Origin: Methylobacterium sp. E-005
Lineage (GTDB): Bacteria > Pseudomonadota > Alphaproteobacteria > Rhizobiales > Beijerinckiaceae
NCBI RefSeq assembly: GCF_022829725.1
Contig: NZ_JAKSYG010000026.1
Coordinates: 19,765 to 83,764, forward strand
Length of the DNA stretch: 64,000 nucleotides
Direction of reading: 5' to 3'
Under the pieces are notes generated by a model. The model saw only the letters and a list, made by a program, of their open reading frames with translations. It ran no database searches and was not told the DNA's origin. Shown in pieces: positions 37,101-46,035 of the stretch. Within the stretch, counting starts at the first letter, position 1. Every line of letters starts with the position of its first letter. The position numbers and the translations under genes were made by a program.

Positions 37101-39081
37101 CGGCCCGCTCGCCGGCCTGACCCGCCTGACCAATGCCGGCCCGCTCGACCTCGGCGGCCAAGCCATCACGCTCGCCAGCCTCTCGGGGCCGGCCTCCGGC
37201 GTGATCGCCAACGGCGCCCTCACCGTCACGGGCGCGGCCAGCACCGCCTATGCCGGCGCCATCCTGGAGAGCACCGCCCCGACCCGCCTGACCAAGGCCG
37301 GATCCGGCACCCTCAAGCTCACCGGCCCCGGCCGCTTCTCCGGGCCGACCACGGTCCAGGCCGGCACCCTCTCCCTCGACGGGGTCTGGGCTTCGCCCGT
37401 GACGGTGGCGGCCGCCGGGACGCTGCGCGGCATCGGCACGGTCGCGGCGCCGGTCGCGGTGGCGGGCGCCCTGCGGCCGGGCAACTCCCCCGGCACGCTC
37501 ACCGTGCTCGGCCCGGTCGCCTTCGCGTCCGGCAGCCTGCTCGGCCTCGACATCGACGGGACCGGCACCGGCACCGGCGCGGGCCGCTACGCCCGCCTGC
37601 TGGCGCTCGGGCCCGGCGGCGCGGTCGCGGCCAACGGCACCCTGGTGCCGGTGCTGCGTGGCATCACCGGCAACGCCAGCAACGCCTACACCCCGGCGCT
37701 CGGCCAGCGCTTCGACGTGCTGGTGGCGCAGGCCGGGCTGTCGGGCGCGTTCACCGGGCTGGCCCAGCCGACAGCGGGCCTGCCGGCCGGGACGCGCTTC
37801 GACGCGCTGTACCGCGCCACCGGCCTCGACCTCGTGGTCACGCCGGCCGCCTACGGCAGCCTCGCCGGGCTCGGGCTCGCCCAGACCAGCAACGCACAGG
37901 CCGTGGGCGCGGCGCTGGACGTCGCCCGCCCGGCCGCCGGCACGCGGCCGGACGCGGAGCGGGCGCGGGTGTTCGACGCGCTCTACGCGGCCGGGCCGGC
38001 CACGCTGCCGGGGGGGCTGGCGAGCCTGTCGGGTCAGGCCTATGGCGATGCCGTGATGGCCGATCTCGCCGCGCGCCGGCTGGTGAGCGACACGATCGAC
38101 CGGCACCTGCGCGGCCAGGGCGGCGGCGCGGCTTCGTTCAGTGCGGGCGATCCGGGCCTCGGCCCGAACCGCTCGGCGCTGCAGCTGCGCGGGGCGGCGG
38201 GCGCGCCGGACCAGCCGCTGGCGTCGGGCGAGGGCCGGGTCTGGGCGGACGCGCTGTACGGGTTCGGGTCGCGATCCGGGGACCGGGCGGCGGCGGGCGC
38301 GGATCTCGATGCGGGCGGTCTGGTGCTGGGCGTCGACCGGCAGCTGGGATCCGGGATCGGGTCCGACACGCTGGTGGGCGGGGCGTTCAGCTACCTGCGC
38401 CAGACTGGCACGGCGAAGGGACAGAGCCAGGGCTTCGGTCTTGGCCGGAGCACCGCCGACAGCTACGGCGGCACGCTCTACGCCACGACGCGGCTGGGCG
38501 CGGTGGTGCTGCGCGGTACGGCCGGGCTGTCCTACGCGGATGGCCGGGTCGACCGGACGGTGTCGCTGGGCGCAGGCGTCTCGCGGGCGGGCGGGCTGAC
38601 CTCGGGCTGGGACGCGGGGGTGTCGGGCTTTGCCGGCTATGTGCTGGGCCTGGGGCTTCCGATGGAGCTCGTGCCGGAGGTGGGCGTCAGCGTCGACCGC
38701 CTGACCCGGGCGCGGGTGGCGGAGCGGGGCGGTCTGGCGAGCCAGAGCTTCGCCACCGCCGACCTGAACGCGGCGCGTGTCCTCATCGGCGGTCGTGTGG
38801 CGAGCCTTCGGCTGGACGGCGGCGTGGCGGGTCTGCGCCTGGAGGGCCGGGCCTACTGGGCGCACGAACTCGCCGACACGTTCGCCCGGGTGCGCACGGG
38901 GCTGTTCGGGGTGCCGTTTGCGACGCGTACGAGCGCGCTGGGGCGGGACGGGGCGGTGCTGGGGGTGAGCCTGACCGGGCCGGTGGCGGCGGGGGTGCAG
39001 CTGTCGCTGAGCTACACCGGCGACCTGCGGCCCGGCGCCAACGCCCAGGTCGTCTCCGCAGCTTTGCAGGCCCGCTGGTGA
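34111..39081 (+). CDS. Subtilisin-type autotransporter (S8 protease, type V secretion)
   Basis: The product has 1656 aa. A signal region (TTIRRASSRAGLLFGCSLAALTIAPGPVAA) is followed by an S8 domain with Asp115 (AVVDSGID), His159 (GHGTHVSG) and Ser391 (GTSMAAPH), then passenger-associated repeats (GAGTLELSGTNTYAGGT and close copies at three sites), a long Asn/Ser-Thr-Gly repeat tract (NAGTITGG, NSGTIAGG), and a C-terminal autotransporter barrel (~280 aa, EGRVWADALYGFGS … SAALQARW). It should export and possibly release a surface protease. The start ATG at 34111 has weak ribosome pairing; an ATG at 34006 is the alternative. Part of the protease domain is AT-rich (about 34,650-34,930). Confidence 0.93.
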   Translation: MDHKHGKAADADEAGLRGAVLRSTTIRRASSRAGLLFGCSLAALTIAPGPVAAEDDGVRPARSPSTLDAAGHPLTAADFRAWDAYTGDWGLGAIDAAGAYARGFTGLDIPVAVVDSGIDKGHPKFTGRISSASRNFWLPELVFPNGRSSQMIVVDVNGHGTHVSGTIGASPADGHMMGVAYESRILSLSAILSQSDIDRIRKEEQVVVEGLRSDQAIEYAADHGALVLNGSYGPAYPRKRNSDGSININYKEYPIQTIFNEDDHEAIAAAIKDDVLSVFAAGNDGRDQPKIAGNPEGNALFPYIKPEHALSNVYYLQDDNGQSANFRTDFSDVSGYVIAVVATDSHDQIAGFSNRCGVAAAWCIAAPGVKIESTWPRDQRTGGYAAISGTSMAAPHVTGAAAVLRQAFPFLRAPDIAQILFTTAKPLGVDADHPLGNRETFGWGLLNLGKAIDGPGQFTRNWTVDTTYKGQAYYGTFANDISGIGGLTKVGAGTLELSGTNTYAGGTKVSGGTLAVWRDANLGADGTGLALGGGGRLRVLADGFSTARPVTLDGLGVLRIDGGVSARFAGVIADGAQAGTLGKIGPGTLELAGANSYTGGTEIRGGTLAVGHDANLGAAGAGLTLSTAGTLRILAGGFSTTRPMTLDGAGIVSIDGGSARFAGVIADGDQPGSLMTEGAGTTILSAANTYTGDTRVAGGSGLALTATGRLVSEVFVDRTASFTNAGLAASGVWNLGTVSNTGTIAGGVTNNPRATATNAGTITGGLSNAGLALNTGLISGAVSNSGWLTTSGTIAGSLTNAGQATNSGTITGGAGNTGSLTNAGTIAGGVSNGGTLATSGAITGGLANAGRTQNSGTIAGGVSNSGTLATRGTLAGGLTNTGTVTASAGRIDGAIRNMGGTLAITGAVASDGSLANAAGATLAVAGTGAYSLAGPLTNAGTVAVAQTASLAAPAGLSNAGLVASDGILTTDLTNTGTARLSGQLNGALTNTGSLRVTGPLAGLTRLTNAGPLDLGGQAITLASLSGPASGVIANGALTVTGAASTAYAGAILESTAPTRLTKAGSGTLKLTGPGRFSGPTTVQAGTLSLDGVWASPVTVAAAGTLRGIGTVAAPVAVAGALRPGNSPGTLTVLGPVAFASGSLLGLDIDGTGTGTGAGRYARLLALGPGGAVAANGTLVPVLRGITGNASNAYTPALGQRFDVLVAQAGLSGAFTGLAQPTAGLPAGTRFDALYRATGLDLVVTPAAYGSLAGLGLAQTSNAQAVGAALDVARPAAGTRPDAERARVFDALYAAGPATLPGGLASLSGQAYGDAVMADLAARRLVSDTIDRHLRGQGGGAASFSAGDPGLGPNRSALQLRGAAGAPDQPLASGEGRVWADALYGFGSRSGDRAAAGADLDAGGLVLGVDRQLGSGIGSDTLVGGAFSYLRQTGTAKGQSQGFGLGRSTADSYGGTLYATTRLGAVVLRGTAGLSYADGRVDRTVSLGAGVSRAGGLTSGWDAGVSGFAGYVLGLGLPMELVPEVGVSVDRLTRARVAERGGLASQSFATADLNAARVLIGGRVASLRLDGGVAGLRLEGRAYWAHELADTFARVRTGLFGVPFATRTSALGRDGAVLGVSLTGPVAAGVQLSLSYTGDLRPGANAQVVSAALQARW
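36300..36800 (+). repeat. Degenerate ~45-60-bp tandem repeats inside autotransporter gene
   Basis: This block encodes repeats of N-[AST]-G-T-[IL]-[AT]-G-G, one hairpin turn of a beta-helix each. Nucleotide copies such as cgggacgatc.ccggc and cgccaatgccgg recur at irregular distance. These are protein-level repeats, not CRISPR. Confidence 0.7.
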
Positions 39082-39342
39082 GGCTGGACGGCGCGTTGAA
39101 GCGGGCAAAGCGGCTGGTCTGCGCCAGTACGCTCCGCCGGTGCGCCGCTCCGGGGGGACCTATGGCAGGGGCTTGAGTCCACCCTGACCGAAGCGGGAGG
39201 ACGATGGGCAGGGTGTTCGACACCCTGCAGCCCCGCGAGGCCACCGGAATGCGCGCGGCGATCGAGGCGGTGGGTGCGCGGATCCTGGGTCCGATGCGTG
39301 TGATCCATACGGGTCCGCCTTCCATCGCTTCGACACGATGGC

Positions 39343-40651
39343 TCAGCGACGCCCGCCCTTCCAGGGCGGCATCAGCATCGTGAGCAGGGCGCCGAGGATC
39401 ATGAAGGCGCTCGTGGCCCACATGCCCCCATTGGTGCTGTGCGTCGTCTCCCGGATCCAGCCCACGGCGAACGGGCTGACGAAGCCGGCGATCGCGCCGA
39501 TGGAATTGATGATGGCGATACCGGCGGCCGCTTCCACGCCCGACAGGAAGAGCGGGGGCAGGATCCAGAACAGGGCCGTCACGGTGTAGCAGCCCCCTGC
39601 CGCCACGCAGAGCGCCAACAGGGCGGCTGTGACGTTCCCGGCGAAGAACGTGCTTGTGGCGAGGCCTATGGCCCCGACCACGAACGGGACGACCAGATGC
39701 CAGCGACGCTCGTTCCGTCGATCCGAGCTTCGCGCGGTCAGCAGCATGCAAACGATCGCGACTCCGAACGGGATGGCGCTGAACAACCCGATGGCGAGCG
39801 GGCCCTGGACGCCGGCTTGCGCGATCAGCGTCGGCAACCAGAACGACAGGCCATACTGCCCGATCGCCTGGCAGAAGGCGATGATCGAGAGCAGCGCCAC
39901 GATCCCCGACACACCATGGGACAGGCGGCCGTGCCCGGCCGGTTGCGGGAGATCGCCCCGAATGTCAGTCTCGATGAGGTTCTTTTCCGCCCCCGTCAGC
40001 CAAGCGGCCTTCGCAGGATTGTCGTCGAGACAGAACAGGATCACGATGCCCAGAATCAGGGATGGGAGCGCTTCGATCAGGAAGAGCCATTGCCACCCGT
40101 GAAGACCACCCGCCGTGTGGAACGTCGCGAGGATGTATCCGGACAGCGGTCCGCCGATGAGCCCCGACAGGGGGATGGCGCAGATGAACAGGGCGACGAC
40201 CCGGGCGCGCCGCACGGCGGGGAACCAATAGGTGAGATACAAGATCACGCCGGGATAGAAGCCCGCTTCGGCAGCACCGAGCAGGAAGCGCAGCGTATAG
40301 AAGTGCCATTCGGTCTGAACGAAAGCGAAAGCGCCGGAGATGATCCCCCACAGGATCATGATGCGGGATAGGGTCAGGCGCGCGCCGGCGCTTCATCAGC
40401 AGATTGCTCGGGGTTTCGAAGATGAAATATCCCAAGAAGAACAGCCCGGCGCCAAACCCGTAGGCCGCTTCGCTGAACCCCAGATCGCCGAGCATCGTCA
40501 GCTTCGCAAAGCCGATATTCACGCGATCCAGGAACGCGGCGACGTAGCACACCATCAGCAAGGGGATCAGCCGCAGCATCACCTTCCGGTACGGATCGAA
40601 TGAGCGTTCGCCGGCAATCGGCACGGCGCTGTGTGTGGTGTCTGTGCTCAT
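39343..40651 (-). pseudogene. Frameshifted MFS anion:cation symporter (ACS family)
   Basis: Two overlapping frames together encode one MFS permease. The 5' frame (from ATG 40651) gives FDPYRKVMLRLIPLLMV and FLDRVNIGFAKL, then NLLMK. The 3' frame continues with LTLSRIMILWGIISGAFAFVQ, FLLGAAEAGFYPGVI and the remaining ten helices to the end at 39343. The break lies near 40375-40400 at the cgccggcgcgcgcctgacc stretch. A 2-nt loss or 1-nt gain there would restore the normal reading. It may be a real mutation or a sequencing slip in a GC repeat. The family carries organic anions such as aromatic acids or sugar acids. It lies downstream of the VOC gene. Confidence 0.83.
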
Positions 40652-40775
40652 AGCGCGCGCCTCAATGCTTAACGTTTGCCCCATGCCGGCAGTCGAGAGG
40701 TGGCAACAATCGTGCCGGGGGTGAGACGACCAAAATATTGTTCAATGAAACTGTCTTATTGTCTCAATCAGCAGC

Positions 40776-40811
40776 CATCATGCGCCGATTGTTTAGAATC
40801 GGCGCATGATG
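40776..40811. promoter_or_regulatory. 14-bp perfect inverted repeat between VOC and MFS genes
   Basis: catcatgcgccgat and atcggcgcatgatg form a 14-bp perfect dyad with an 8-nt spacer. It is 50 nt after the VOC stop and 125 nt before the MFS start on the minus strand. There is no T tract. It may be an operator or an mRNA-stabilising hairpin within the operon. Confidence 0.55.
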
Positions 40812-40860
40812 TTGTGAACGAGAATGATCGAGTCTTGGCAAATAGCCGCCGTGCCGCGGG

Positions 40861-41277
40861 TCAGTTCGCCTCGAACAATCCGTCGAGGGAACGGAAGCCC
40901 TTGATCTCGATGGGGTTGCCTGACGGATCGCGGAAGAACATCGTCCACTGCTCTCCGGGCTGACCCTCGAAGCGGACCATCGGCTCCAGCACGAAGGCGA
41001 CATTCTTGGCCTTGAGGCGCTCGGCGAGGGGCTTCCAGTCCGCGAGTTCCAGGGCGACACCCAGATGCGGCATCGGCACGAGATGCTCGCCGACGCGTCC
41101 GGTGCTCGCCACGGCGAACGGCTCGCCGAGGTGAAGCGAGATCTCGTGCCCGAAGAAGTTGAAGTCGACCCAGGTCGGCGCGCTCCGGCCCTCCTGGCAC
41201 CCCAGCACCCCGCCATAGAACCGGCGCGTCTCATCCAGGTCGCGGACGTTGTAGGCCAAGTGGAAGAAGCTGCGCAT
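40861..41277 (-). CDS. VOC-family (glyoxalase/dioxygenase fold) protein
   Basis: The 138-aa product has the two-repeat vicinal-oxygen-chelate fold. The first repeat is FFHLAYNVRDLDETRRFYGGVLGC, and the C-terminal metal repeat is FFRDPSGNPIEIKGFRS. Candidate metal ligands are His6, His54 and Glu near the C-terminus. The start at 41277 has agggga about 8 nt upstream. It lies upstream of the MFS gene and divergent from a LysR gene, so a role in degrading an imported aromatic or keto acid fits. Substrate unknown. Confidence 0.83.
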   Translation of the reverse strand: MRSFFHLAYNVRDLDETRRFYGGVLGCQEGRSAPTWVDFNFFGHEISLHLGEPFAVASTGRVGEHLVPMPHLGVALELADWKPLAERLKAKNVAFVLEPMVRFEGQPGEQWTMFFRDPSGNPIEIKGFRSLDGLFEAN

Positions 41278-41396
41278 GGTTTTCCCCTGTCGGCGCGGCA
41301 CGCGCCCGCGATGGGCCGGTCCTGCCGCTTGTAAGCGTGGCTGGAACGGGTGATGAGTTCGGTGTTGACGGTTTCAGACCCAGCCGGAGGCTTGTT

Positions 41397-42425
41397 GTGG
41401 AGACGCGCTTCCTCGAGACGTTCGTCGCCGTCGCCGAACGCGGATCGGTCGCGGCGGCGGCCCGCGCCCAGGGGCTGACCGCGACCAGCGTGGCGCAACG
41501 GCTTCAGGCTTTGGAGGACAATCTGGCCGTCCGCCTCGTCACCCGGGTCGGGCGGGAGATCAAACTGACCCCCGTGGGCGATCGGCTCCTGGATCAGGCG
41601 CGGCGCATCCTCGCCGAGGTTCATGCGCTCAAGGCCGATGCCTCGGCCAGGCTCGGCGACGCGCTTGTCGGAACCCTGCGCATCGGCGCGATCTCCACCG
41701 TGCTGACCGGGCTGCTTCCGGACGTGATTGGCCGTTGGGCCACCGAGCATCCGGCCCTCGATCTGCAGATTTCCCCCGGCTCCTCGGCGCTCCTGCACGA
41801 GGGGCTCATGGAGGGCCGCTACGATGTGGTGATCGCGGCGGCGCCCCCCTTCGCCCTGCCGAAGACCGTCCGCGCGCATGGTCTGCGGGTGGAGCCCCTG
41901 GTCTGTCTGTTCCCCGAACGGCTAACCGTCGCGGCGCAGGGCGGCGAGGGCGCGATCCGTGAGATCCTCACGACCGAACGGTTCATCCGCTACGACGCGC
42001 TGTCCTGGGGCGGCCGTCTCTGTGACGCGTATCTGCGCGACAAGCGCATCCGGACTCGCGAGCTGTGCTCCCTGGACGCCCTGGAGGCGATCGCCCTGCT
42101 GGTCGAGCGGGGCGTCGGAGCGACCCTCGTGCCGGACTGGGCGCCGCCCTGGCCTGATGTTCCGTCCTGCCGGAAGATCGTGGTGCCGGATCAGGCCTAT
42201 GCGCGCCAGATCCTGCTGACGCATCCCGCCACGACCCGCTATGGCCATATCATCGAGGCCCTGATGCAGGCCCTCGCCCCCGTCGGCCGGCAAGCGCGCG
42301 ACTCCCGGCCCACGCACCCGCAACCGATCGTCCCGGGCTCGAGCCGGGCGCAGGCAAGAGGCCGCAACCCGTCCCGGGATGAGGCTCGTGGAACCACGCC
42401 ATGTCCGATTTCGTCCCGGACCTGA
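41397..42425 (+). CDS. LysR-family regulator
   Basis: The 342-aa product has the N-terminal winged helix (ETRFLETFVAVAERGSVAAAARAQGLTATSVAQRLQALE) and a periplasmic-binding-like effector domain (LRIGAISTVLTGLLPDVI). The start is GTG at 41397, because ggagg is 6 nt upstream. The 120-nt space to the divergent VOC gene is the usual target of a LysR, so it probably controls the VOC-MFS pair. The last ~45 residues extend past the usual LysR end and overlap the next gene by 25 nt. Confidence 0.86.
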   Translation: METRFLETFVAVAERGSVAAAARAQGLTATSVAQRLQALEDNLAVRLVTRVGREIKLTPVGDRLLDQARRILAEVHALKADASARLGDALVGTLRIGAISTVLTGLLPDVIGRWATEHPALDLQISPGSSALLHEGLMEGRYDVVIAAAPPFALPKTVRAHGLRVEPLVCLFPERLTVAAQGGEGAIREILTTERFIRYDALSWGGRLCDAYLRDKRIRTRELCSLDALEAIALLVERGVGATLVPDWAPPWPDVPSCRKIVVPDQAYARQILLTHPATTRYGHIIEALMQALAPVGRQARDSRPTHPQPIVPGSSRAQARGRNPSRDEARGTTPCPISSRT

Positions 42426-43327
42426 GAACGATCCAGATCTTCTACTGGACCGCGACCCTCGGCAGCTTCAGCGCCGCCGCCAAACGGCTCAACACCACGC
42501 AGCCGGCCGTCTCGCACAGGATCGCGGCCCTGGAACGCGCCTTCGGGCTGACGCTCATCAACCGCCTTCCGCGCAGTCTCAGCCTGACGCCCAAGGGCCA
42601 TGAGCTCCTGGGCTATGCCGAGCGCGTCCTGCGCCTGCACGGCGAGATGGTCGCCGCCATCACCGCACCGGCGAGCACCAGCGGCAGCCTTCGCCTCGGC
42701 GTGTCCGAGACCATCGTCCACACTTGGCTGACATCGTTCATCGAGGTCATGGGGCGGACCTATCCGGGTATCGCCATCGACCTCGCGGTCGACGTCTCGC
42801 CGAACATGCGCGAGGCCCTGCTGCGGCGCGATCTCGACCTCGCGTTTCTGGTCGGCCCGGTCACGACCCCGAAGCTCGTGAACGTGTCACTCGGCCACTT
42901 CGACACCGCCTGGATCGCATCCCCCAGCCTCGTGGGCGCGGCCGGGCCGATCGGGCTGGCCGACCTCACGCGCCATCCGATCATCACGTTCCCGCCCAAC
43001 ACGACGCCCTACGCGCAACTGCGCGACCTGCTGATCCAGGCGGATCTCCCGCCGCCGCGCCTCTACACCAGCGCCTCCCTCTCGGCGATCATTCGCATGG
43101 CGATCGAAGGCACCGGCATCGGGGCCATGCCGGTGGACGCCGTTCTGCCCGAGATCGAACGCGGGCAGCTGCGCGTGCTCGACGCATCCGTCAGCCTCCC
43201 GGCGGTCAGTTTCGTGGCGGCCTACGAGAATGCCCCCGACAACCGGTTGAGCGCCGCGGCGGCGGCCATGGCCAAAGCGGTGGCGGACGATTGGTTTGCC
43301 ATGAGCCGGCATTATGGATTGTCATGA
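42401..43327 (+). CDS. LysR-family regulator
   Basis: The 308-aa product has LRTIQIFYWTATLGSFSAAAKRLNTTQPAVSHRIAALE as the N-terminal HTH and an effector domain with GSLRLGVSETIVHTWLTSF. It is unlike the LysR just upstream, so not a tandem duplicate. Its start lies inside the preceding gene (25-nt overlap), so the two are translationally close. It precedes the DUF1445 gene by 69 nt and may regulate it. Confidence 0.88.
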   Translation: MSDFVPDLRTIQIFYWTATLGSFSAAAKRLNTTQPAVSHRIAALERAFGLTLINRLPRSLSLTPKGHELLGYAERVLRLHGEMVAAITAPASTSGSLRLGVSETIVHTWLTSFIEVMGRTYPGIAIDLAVDVSPNMREALLRRDLDLAFLVGPVTTPKLVNVSLGHFDTAWIASPSLVGAAGPIGLADLTRHPIITFPPNTTPYAQLRDLLIQADLPPPRLYTSASLSAIIRMAIEGTGIGAMPVDAVLPEIERGQLRVLDASVSLPAVSFVAAYENAPDNRLSAAAAAMAKAVADDWFAMSRHYGLS

Positions 43328-43396
43328 ACAATCATGATTTGCCGTCATCTGCACACCGGATAGGCTTGCTAAACATTTGAGCGAGCACGGTAGGCG

Positions 43397-44212
43397 ATGG
43401 CCTCTGATCCCAAGACCCAGGCCGCTGATCCGACATCGGCCACCGGCACGGCGGTTCGCCTCGCCTGCCGCGGCGGGGCGATTGCCGGATGTACCGCCGG
43501 GATGGCCAACGGTTATGTGCAGGGTAATCTGGCGGTCTTTCCCGAGCGGATCGCCGACGATTTCCGCCTGTTCGCCGAACGCAACCCGAAATCCTGTCCG
43601 GTCATCGGCGAGTCCAAGCCGGGCCGCCGCGACATCCCGGAGCTTGGCCTCGACCTCGATATCGCCACCGATCTCCCCCTGTACCGGGTGTGGCGCGGCG
43701 GGGAGCTGGTCGACGAATTGCCCGACGTGAGATCCGTCTGGCGCGACGACCTCGTGGCGTTCGTGATCGGCTGCTCGTTCTCGTTCGAGGCGGCGATGCT
43801 GGAGGCCGGCCTGCCGCTGCGCCATGTCGAGCGCGGCACGCATGTCGCGATGTATCGCACCAGCATCCCGTGCGCGCCGGCCGGACCGTTTGCGGGGCCG
43901 ATGGTGGTGTCGATGCGGCCGCTGACCCCCGCGCAGGCGATTCAGGCGGTCCAGGTCACGGCGCGCTACCCCCGGGTCCACGGCGCGCCCGTGCATCTCG
44001 CGCGGCCGGACCTGATCGGCATCAAGGACCTGCAGCAGGTCGATTACGGGGATCCGGTGCCGGTCGGCCCGGACGAGATCCCGGTGTTCTGGGCCTGCGG
44101 CGTCACCCCGCAATCCGTGATCGCGGCGGCCCGCCCGGATTTCGCCATCACCCATGCACCCGGCTGCATGCTCGTCACGGATCGCCTCAACACCGAGTTC
44201 GCGACGGGCTGA
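43397..44212 (+). CDS. DUF1445 putative hydro-lyase (D-glutamate cyclase-like)
   Basis: The 271-aa product fits the DUF1445 family, one mammalian member of which is mitochondrial D-glutamate cyclase. Key stretches are [62 protein letters not shown], and [26 protein letters not shown]. The product may make or break 5-oxoproline. That fits with the broken 5-oxoprolinase subunit genes just downstream and the D-amino-acid genes beyond. Start ATG at 43397. Confidence 0.85.
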   Translation: MASDPKTQAADPTSATGTAVRLACRGGAIAGCTAGMANGYVQGNLAVFPERIADDFRLFAERNPKSCPVIGESKPGRRDIPELGLDLDIATDLPLYRVWRGGELVDELPDVRSVWRDDLVAFVIGCSFSFEAAMLEAGLPLRHVERGTHVAMYRTSIPCAPAGPFAGPMVVSMRPLTPAQAIQAVQVTARYPRVHGAPVHLARPDLIGIKDLQQVDYGDPVPVGPDEIPVFWACGVTPQSVIAAARPDFAITHAPGCMLVTDRLNTEFATG

Positions 44213-44227
44213 GTGTGACGGCGACCG

Positions 44228-44515
44228 GAACGCCCCGCCTCCTCGATGCGGGCGAGGCCGCGGCTGCCCCATCCGGCCGACGCTGTGATGATCGGCGGCC
44301 TCGCGGCCGTGGCAACCGTCCCCATGCCGACCGGCGGGTACGTCCCCGGCGCCACGCCCGCCCGCCTTTACGCCCCCGAACGGGCCGTAAACCTCCTCGT
44401 GCGACCGGGCGACGACATCCGCTTCGAGGCGATCGACGCCGAGACGTTTGCCGCCCTCGCCGCCCGGGGGCGACGGGCGAGCGGGTGGTGCGGCACGCAG
44501 GGGGTGTTCCGGTGA
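44228..44515 (+). pseudogene. pxpB: Remnant of 5-oxoprolinase subunit B (PxpB/KipI), C-terminal part
   Basis: Only about 85 codons match the end of PxpB: PRLPHPADAVMIGGLAAV, then GGYVPGATPARLYAPERAVNLLVRPGDDIRFEAID. The N-terminal two thirds of PxpB are missing: the DUF1445 gene ends directly upstream. PxpABC opens 5-oxoproline to glutamate using ATP. The left boundary is approximate. Confidence 0.6.
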
Positions 44516-44767
44516 GCGTGCTGGCAATCGAGGCTGCCCGGCCGGAGGTGACCCTCCAGGAGGGCGGCCGGCACGGCTATCCGCGCTTCGGCATCGCCGC
44601 GGCGCGCGCGATGGACCCCCAGATGTTCGCCACGGCGAACCGGGCGGTCGGCAATCCCCGCGACGCCACGCGATCGAGGTCTCGACGGGTGGCCTCGCCG
44701 TGAGCGCCTCCGAGGGGCCGCCGAGCATCGCGGTGGTGTCGCGTCGGGCGGTGCACGCAACCCGTCT
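44512..44767 (+). pseudogene. pxpC: Remnant of 5-oxoprolinase subunit C (PxpC/KipA), N-terminal part
   Basis: The piece starts at GTG 44512/44515 region with SVLAIEAARPEVTLQEGGRHGYPRFG and ANRAVGNPRDAT, as in PxpC. The reading then jumps frame: AIEVSTGGLAVSASEGPPSIAVV follows in a different frame near 44665-44680. The rest of PxpC (>200 residues) is missing: the D-amino-acid dehydrogenase gene begins its 3' end there. It is a truncated and frameshifted relic. Confidence 0.6.
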
Positions 44768-46027
44768 TCACGCGGCGTAGCGGTCGAGCGCCAGATCGTC
44801 GCTCGCGATCTCCGGGGCGCGACCGGATACGAGGTCGGCGAGCAGGCGGCCCGAGCCGCAGGCCATGGTCCAGCCCAGCGTGCCGTGACCGGTGTTGGTG
44901 AACAGGTTCCCGACCCGCGTGCCCCCGACGATCGGCGTACCGTCCGGCGTCATCGGCCGCAGGCCGGTCCAGAACGCGGCCCGGTCGAGGTCGCCGCCCG
45001 CGGGGAAGAGATCCTGCACCGAGCGCGCGAGGGTCTCGCGGCGCGGCCCGCGCAGGGCACTGCTGAAGCCGGCGAGCTCGGCGGTGCCGCCGACGCGGAT
45101 CCGGTCGCCGAGCCGGGTGATCGCGACCTTGTAGGTCTCGTCCATCACCGTCGAGACCGGCGCGGCCGCCGCATCGGTGATCGGCAGCGTCAGGGAATAG
45201 CCCTTCACCGGGTAGACCGGCAGGGCGATCCCGAGGGGGCGCAGCAGGGCCGGGGTGTAGCTGCCCAAAGCCGCCACGTAGGCATCCGCCCGCAGGAGGG
45301 CGCCGTCCGCGGTCTCGACCGCCGTCACCCGGTCGCCGGCCTGGTGCAGGCGCGCGATCCCCGTCCGGTAGCGGAAGGTCACGCCGAGGCCCTCGCAGAG
45401 CGCGGCGAGGCGCTGCGTGAACAGGTGGGCGTCGCCGGTCTCGTCGCCCGGCAGCCGCAGGCCGCCGACGAACACGCCGCGCACGGCGGCGAGGGCCGGC
45501 TCGGCAGCGATGCAGCCGGTCGGATCCAGCACCGTGTAGGGCACGCCGTAGGCGTCGAGGACGCGGGTGTCGTCGCCGACATGGTCGAGCTGCTTCTGCG
45601 TCCGGAAGAGCTGCAGCGTGCCCTTCTCCCGGTGGTCGTAGGCGATGCCGGTCTCGGTGCGCAGGTCGCGCAGCGCGTCGCGGCTGTACTCGGCGAGGCG
45701 GACCATGCGGCCCTTGTTCCGCTGGTAGGCCTCCTCGGTGCAGTTCGCGAGCATGCGCGTGAGCCACGCGTAGAGGCGCGGCTCGAGCCGCGGCCACAGC
45801 ACCAGGGGGCGGTGCCGCATCATCAGCCACTTGAGCGCCTTCACGGGGATCCCGGGCGCCGCCCAGGGGGCCGAATAGCCGGGCGAGACCTGCCCGGCAT
45901 TGGCGAAGCTGGTCTCCAGGCCGGCGCCGGGCTGGCGCTCCAGCACGGTGACCTGATGGCCGGCCCGGGCGAGGTAGTAGGCCGAGGTGACGCCGACGAC
46001 GCCGCCGCCGAGGATGAGGACGTGCAT
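44768..46027 (-). CDS. dadA: D-amino-acid dehydrogenase DadA
   Basis: The 419-aa FAD protein starts [30 protein letters not shown] (GxGxxG dinucleotide fold). It continues with [20 protein letters not shown] and ends in [12 protein letters not shown] ... [16 protein letters not shown], as in DadA. It oxidatively deaminates D-alanine and other D-amino acids to keto acids, passing electrons to the respiratory chain from the inner membrane. It follows the alanine racemase gene by 8 nt. The divergent Lrp-type gene upstream is its likely regulator. Confidence 0.93.
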   Translation of the reverse strand: MHVLILGGGVVGVTSAYYLARAGHQVTVLERQPGAGLETSFANAGQVSPGYSAPWAAPGIPVKALKWLMMRHRPLVLWPRLEPRLYAWLTRMLANCTEEAYQRNKGRMVRLAEYSRDALRDLRTETGIAYDHREKGTLQLFRTQKQLDHVGDDTRVLDAYGVPYTVLDPTGCIAAEPALAAVRGVFVGGLRLPGDETGDAHLFTQRLAALCEGLGVTFRYRTGIARLHQAGDRVTAVETADGALLRADAYVAALGSYTPALLRPLGIALPVYPVKGYSLTLPITDAAAAPVSTVMDETYKVAITRLGDRIRVGGTAELAGFSSALRGPRRETLARSVQDLFPAGGDLDRAAFWTGLRPMTPDGTPIVGGTRVGNLFTNTGHGTLGWTMACGSGRLLADLVSGRAPEIASDDLALDRYAA

Positions 46028-46035
46028 GGCGGGCC

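Noticed and set aside
35056..39108. Long leftward open frame opposite the autotransporter
   Set aside because: Antisense shadow of a repetitive GC-rich gene; no domains visible.
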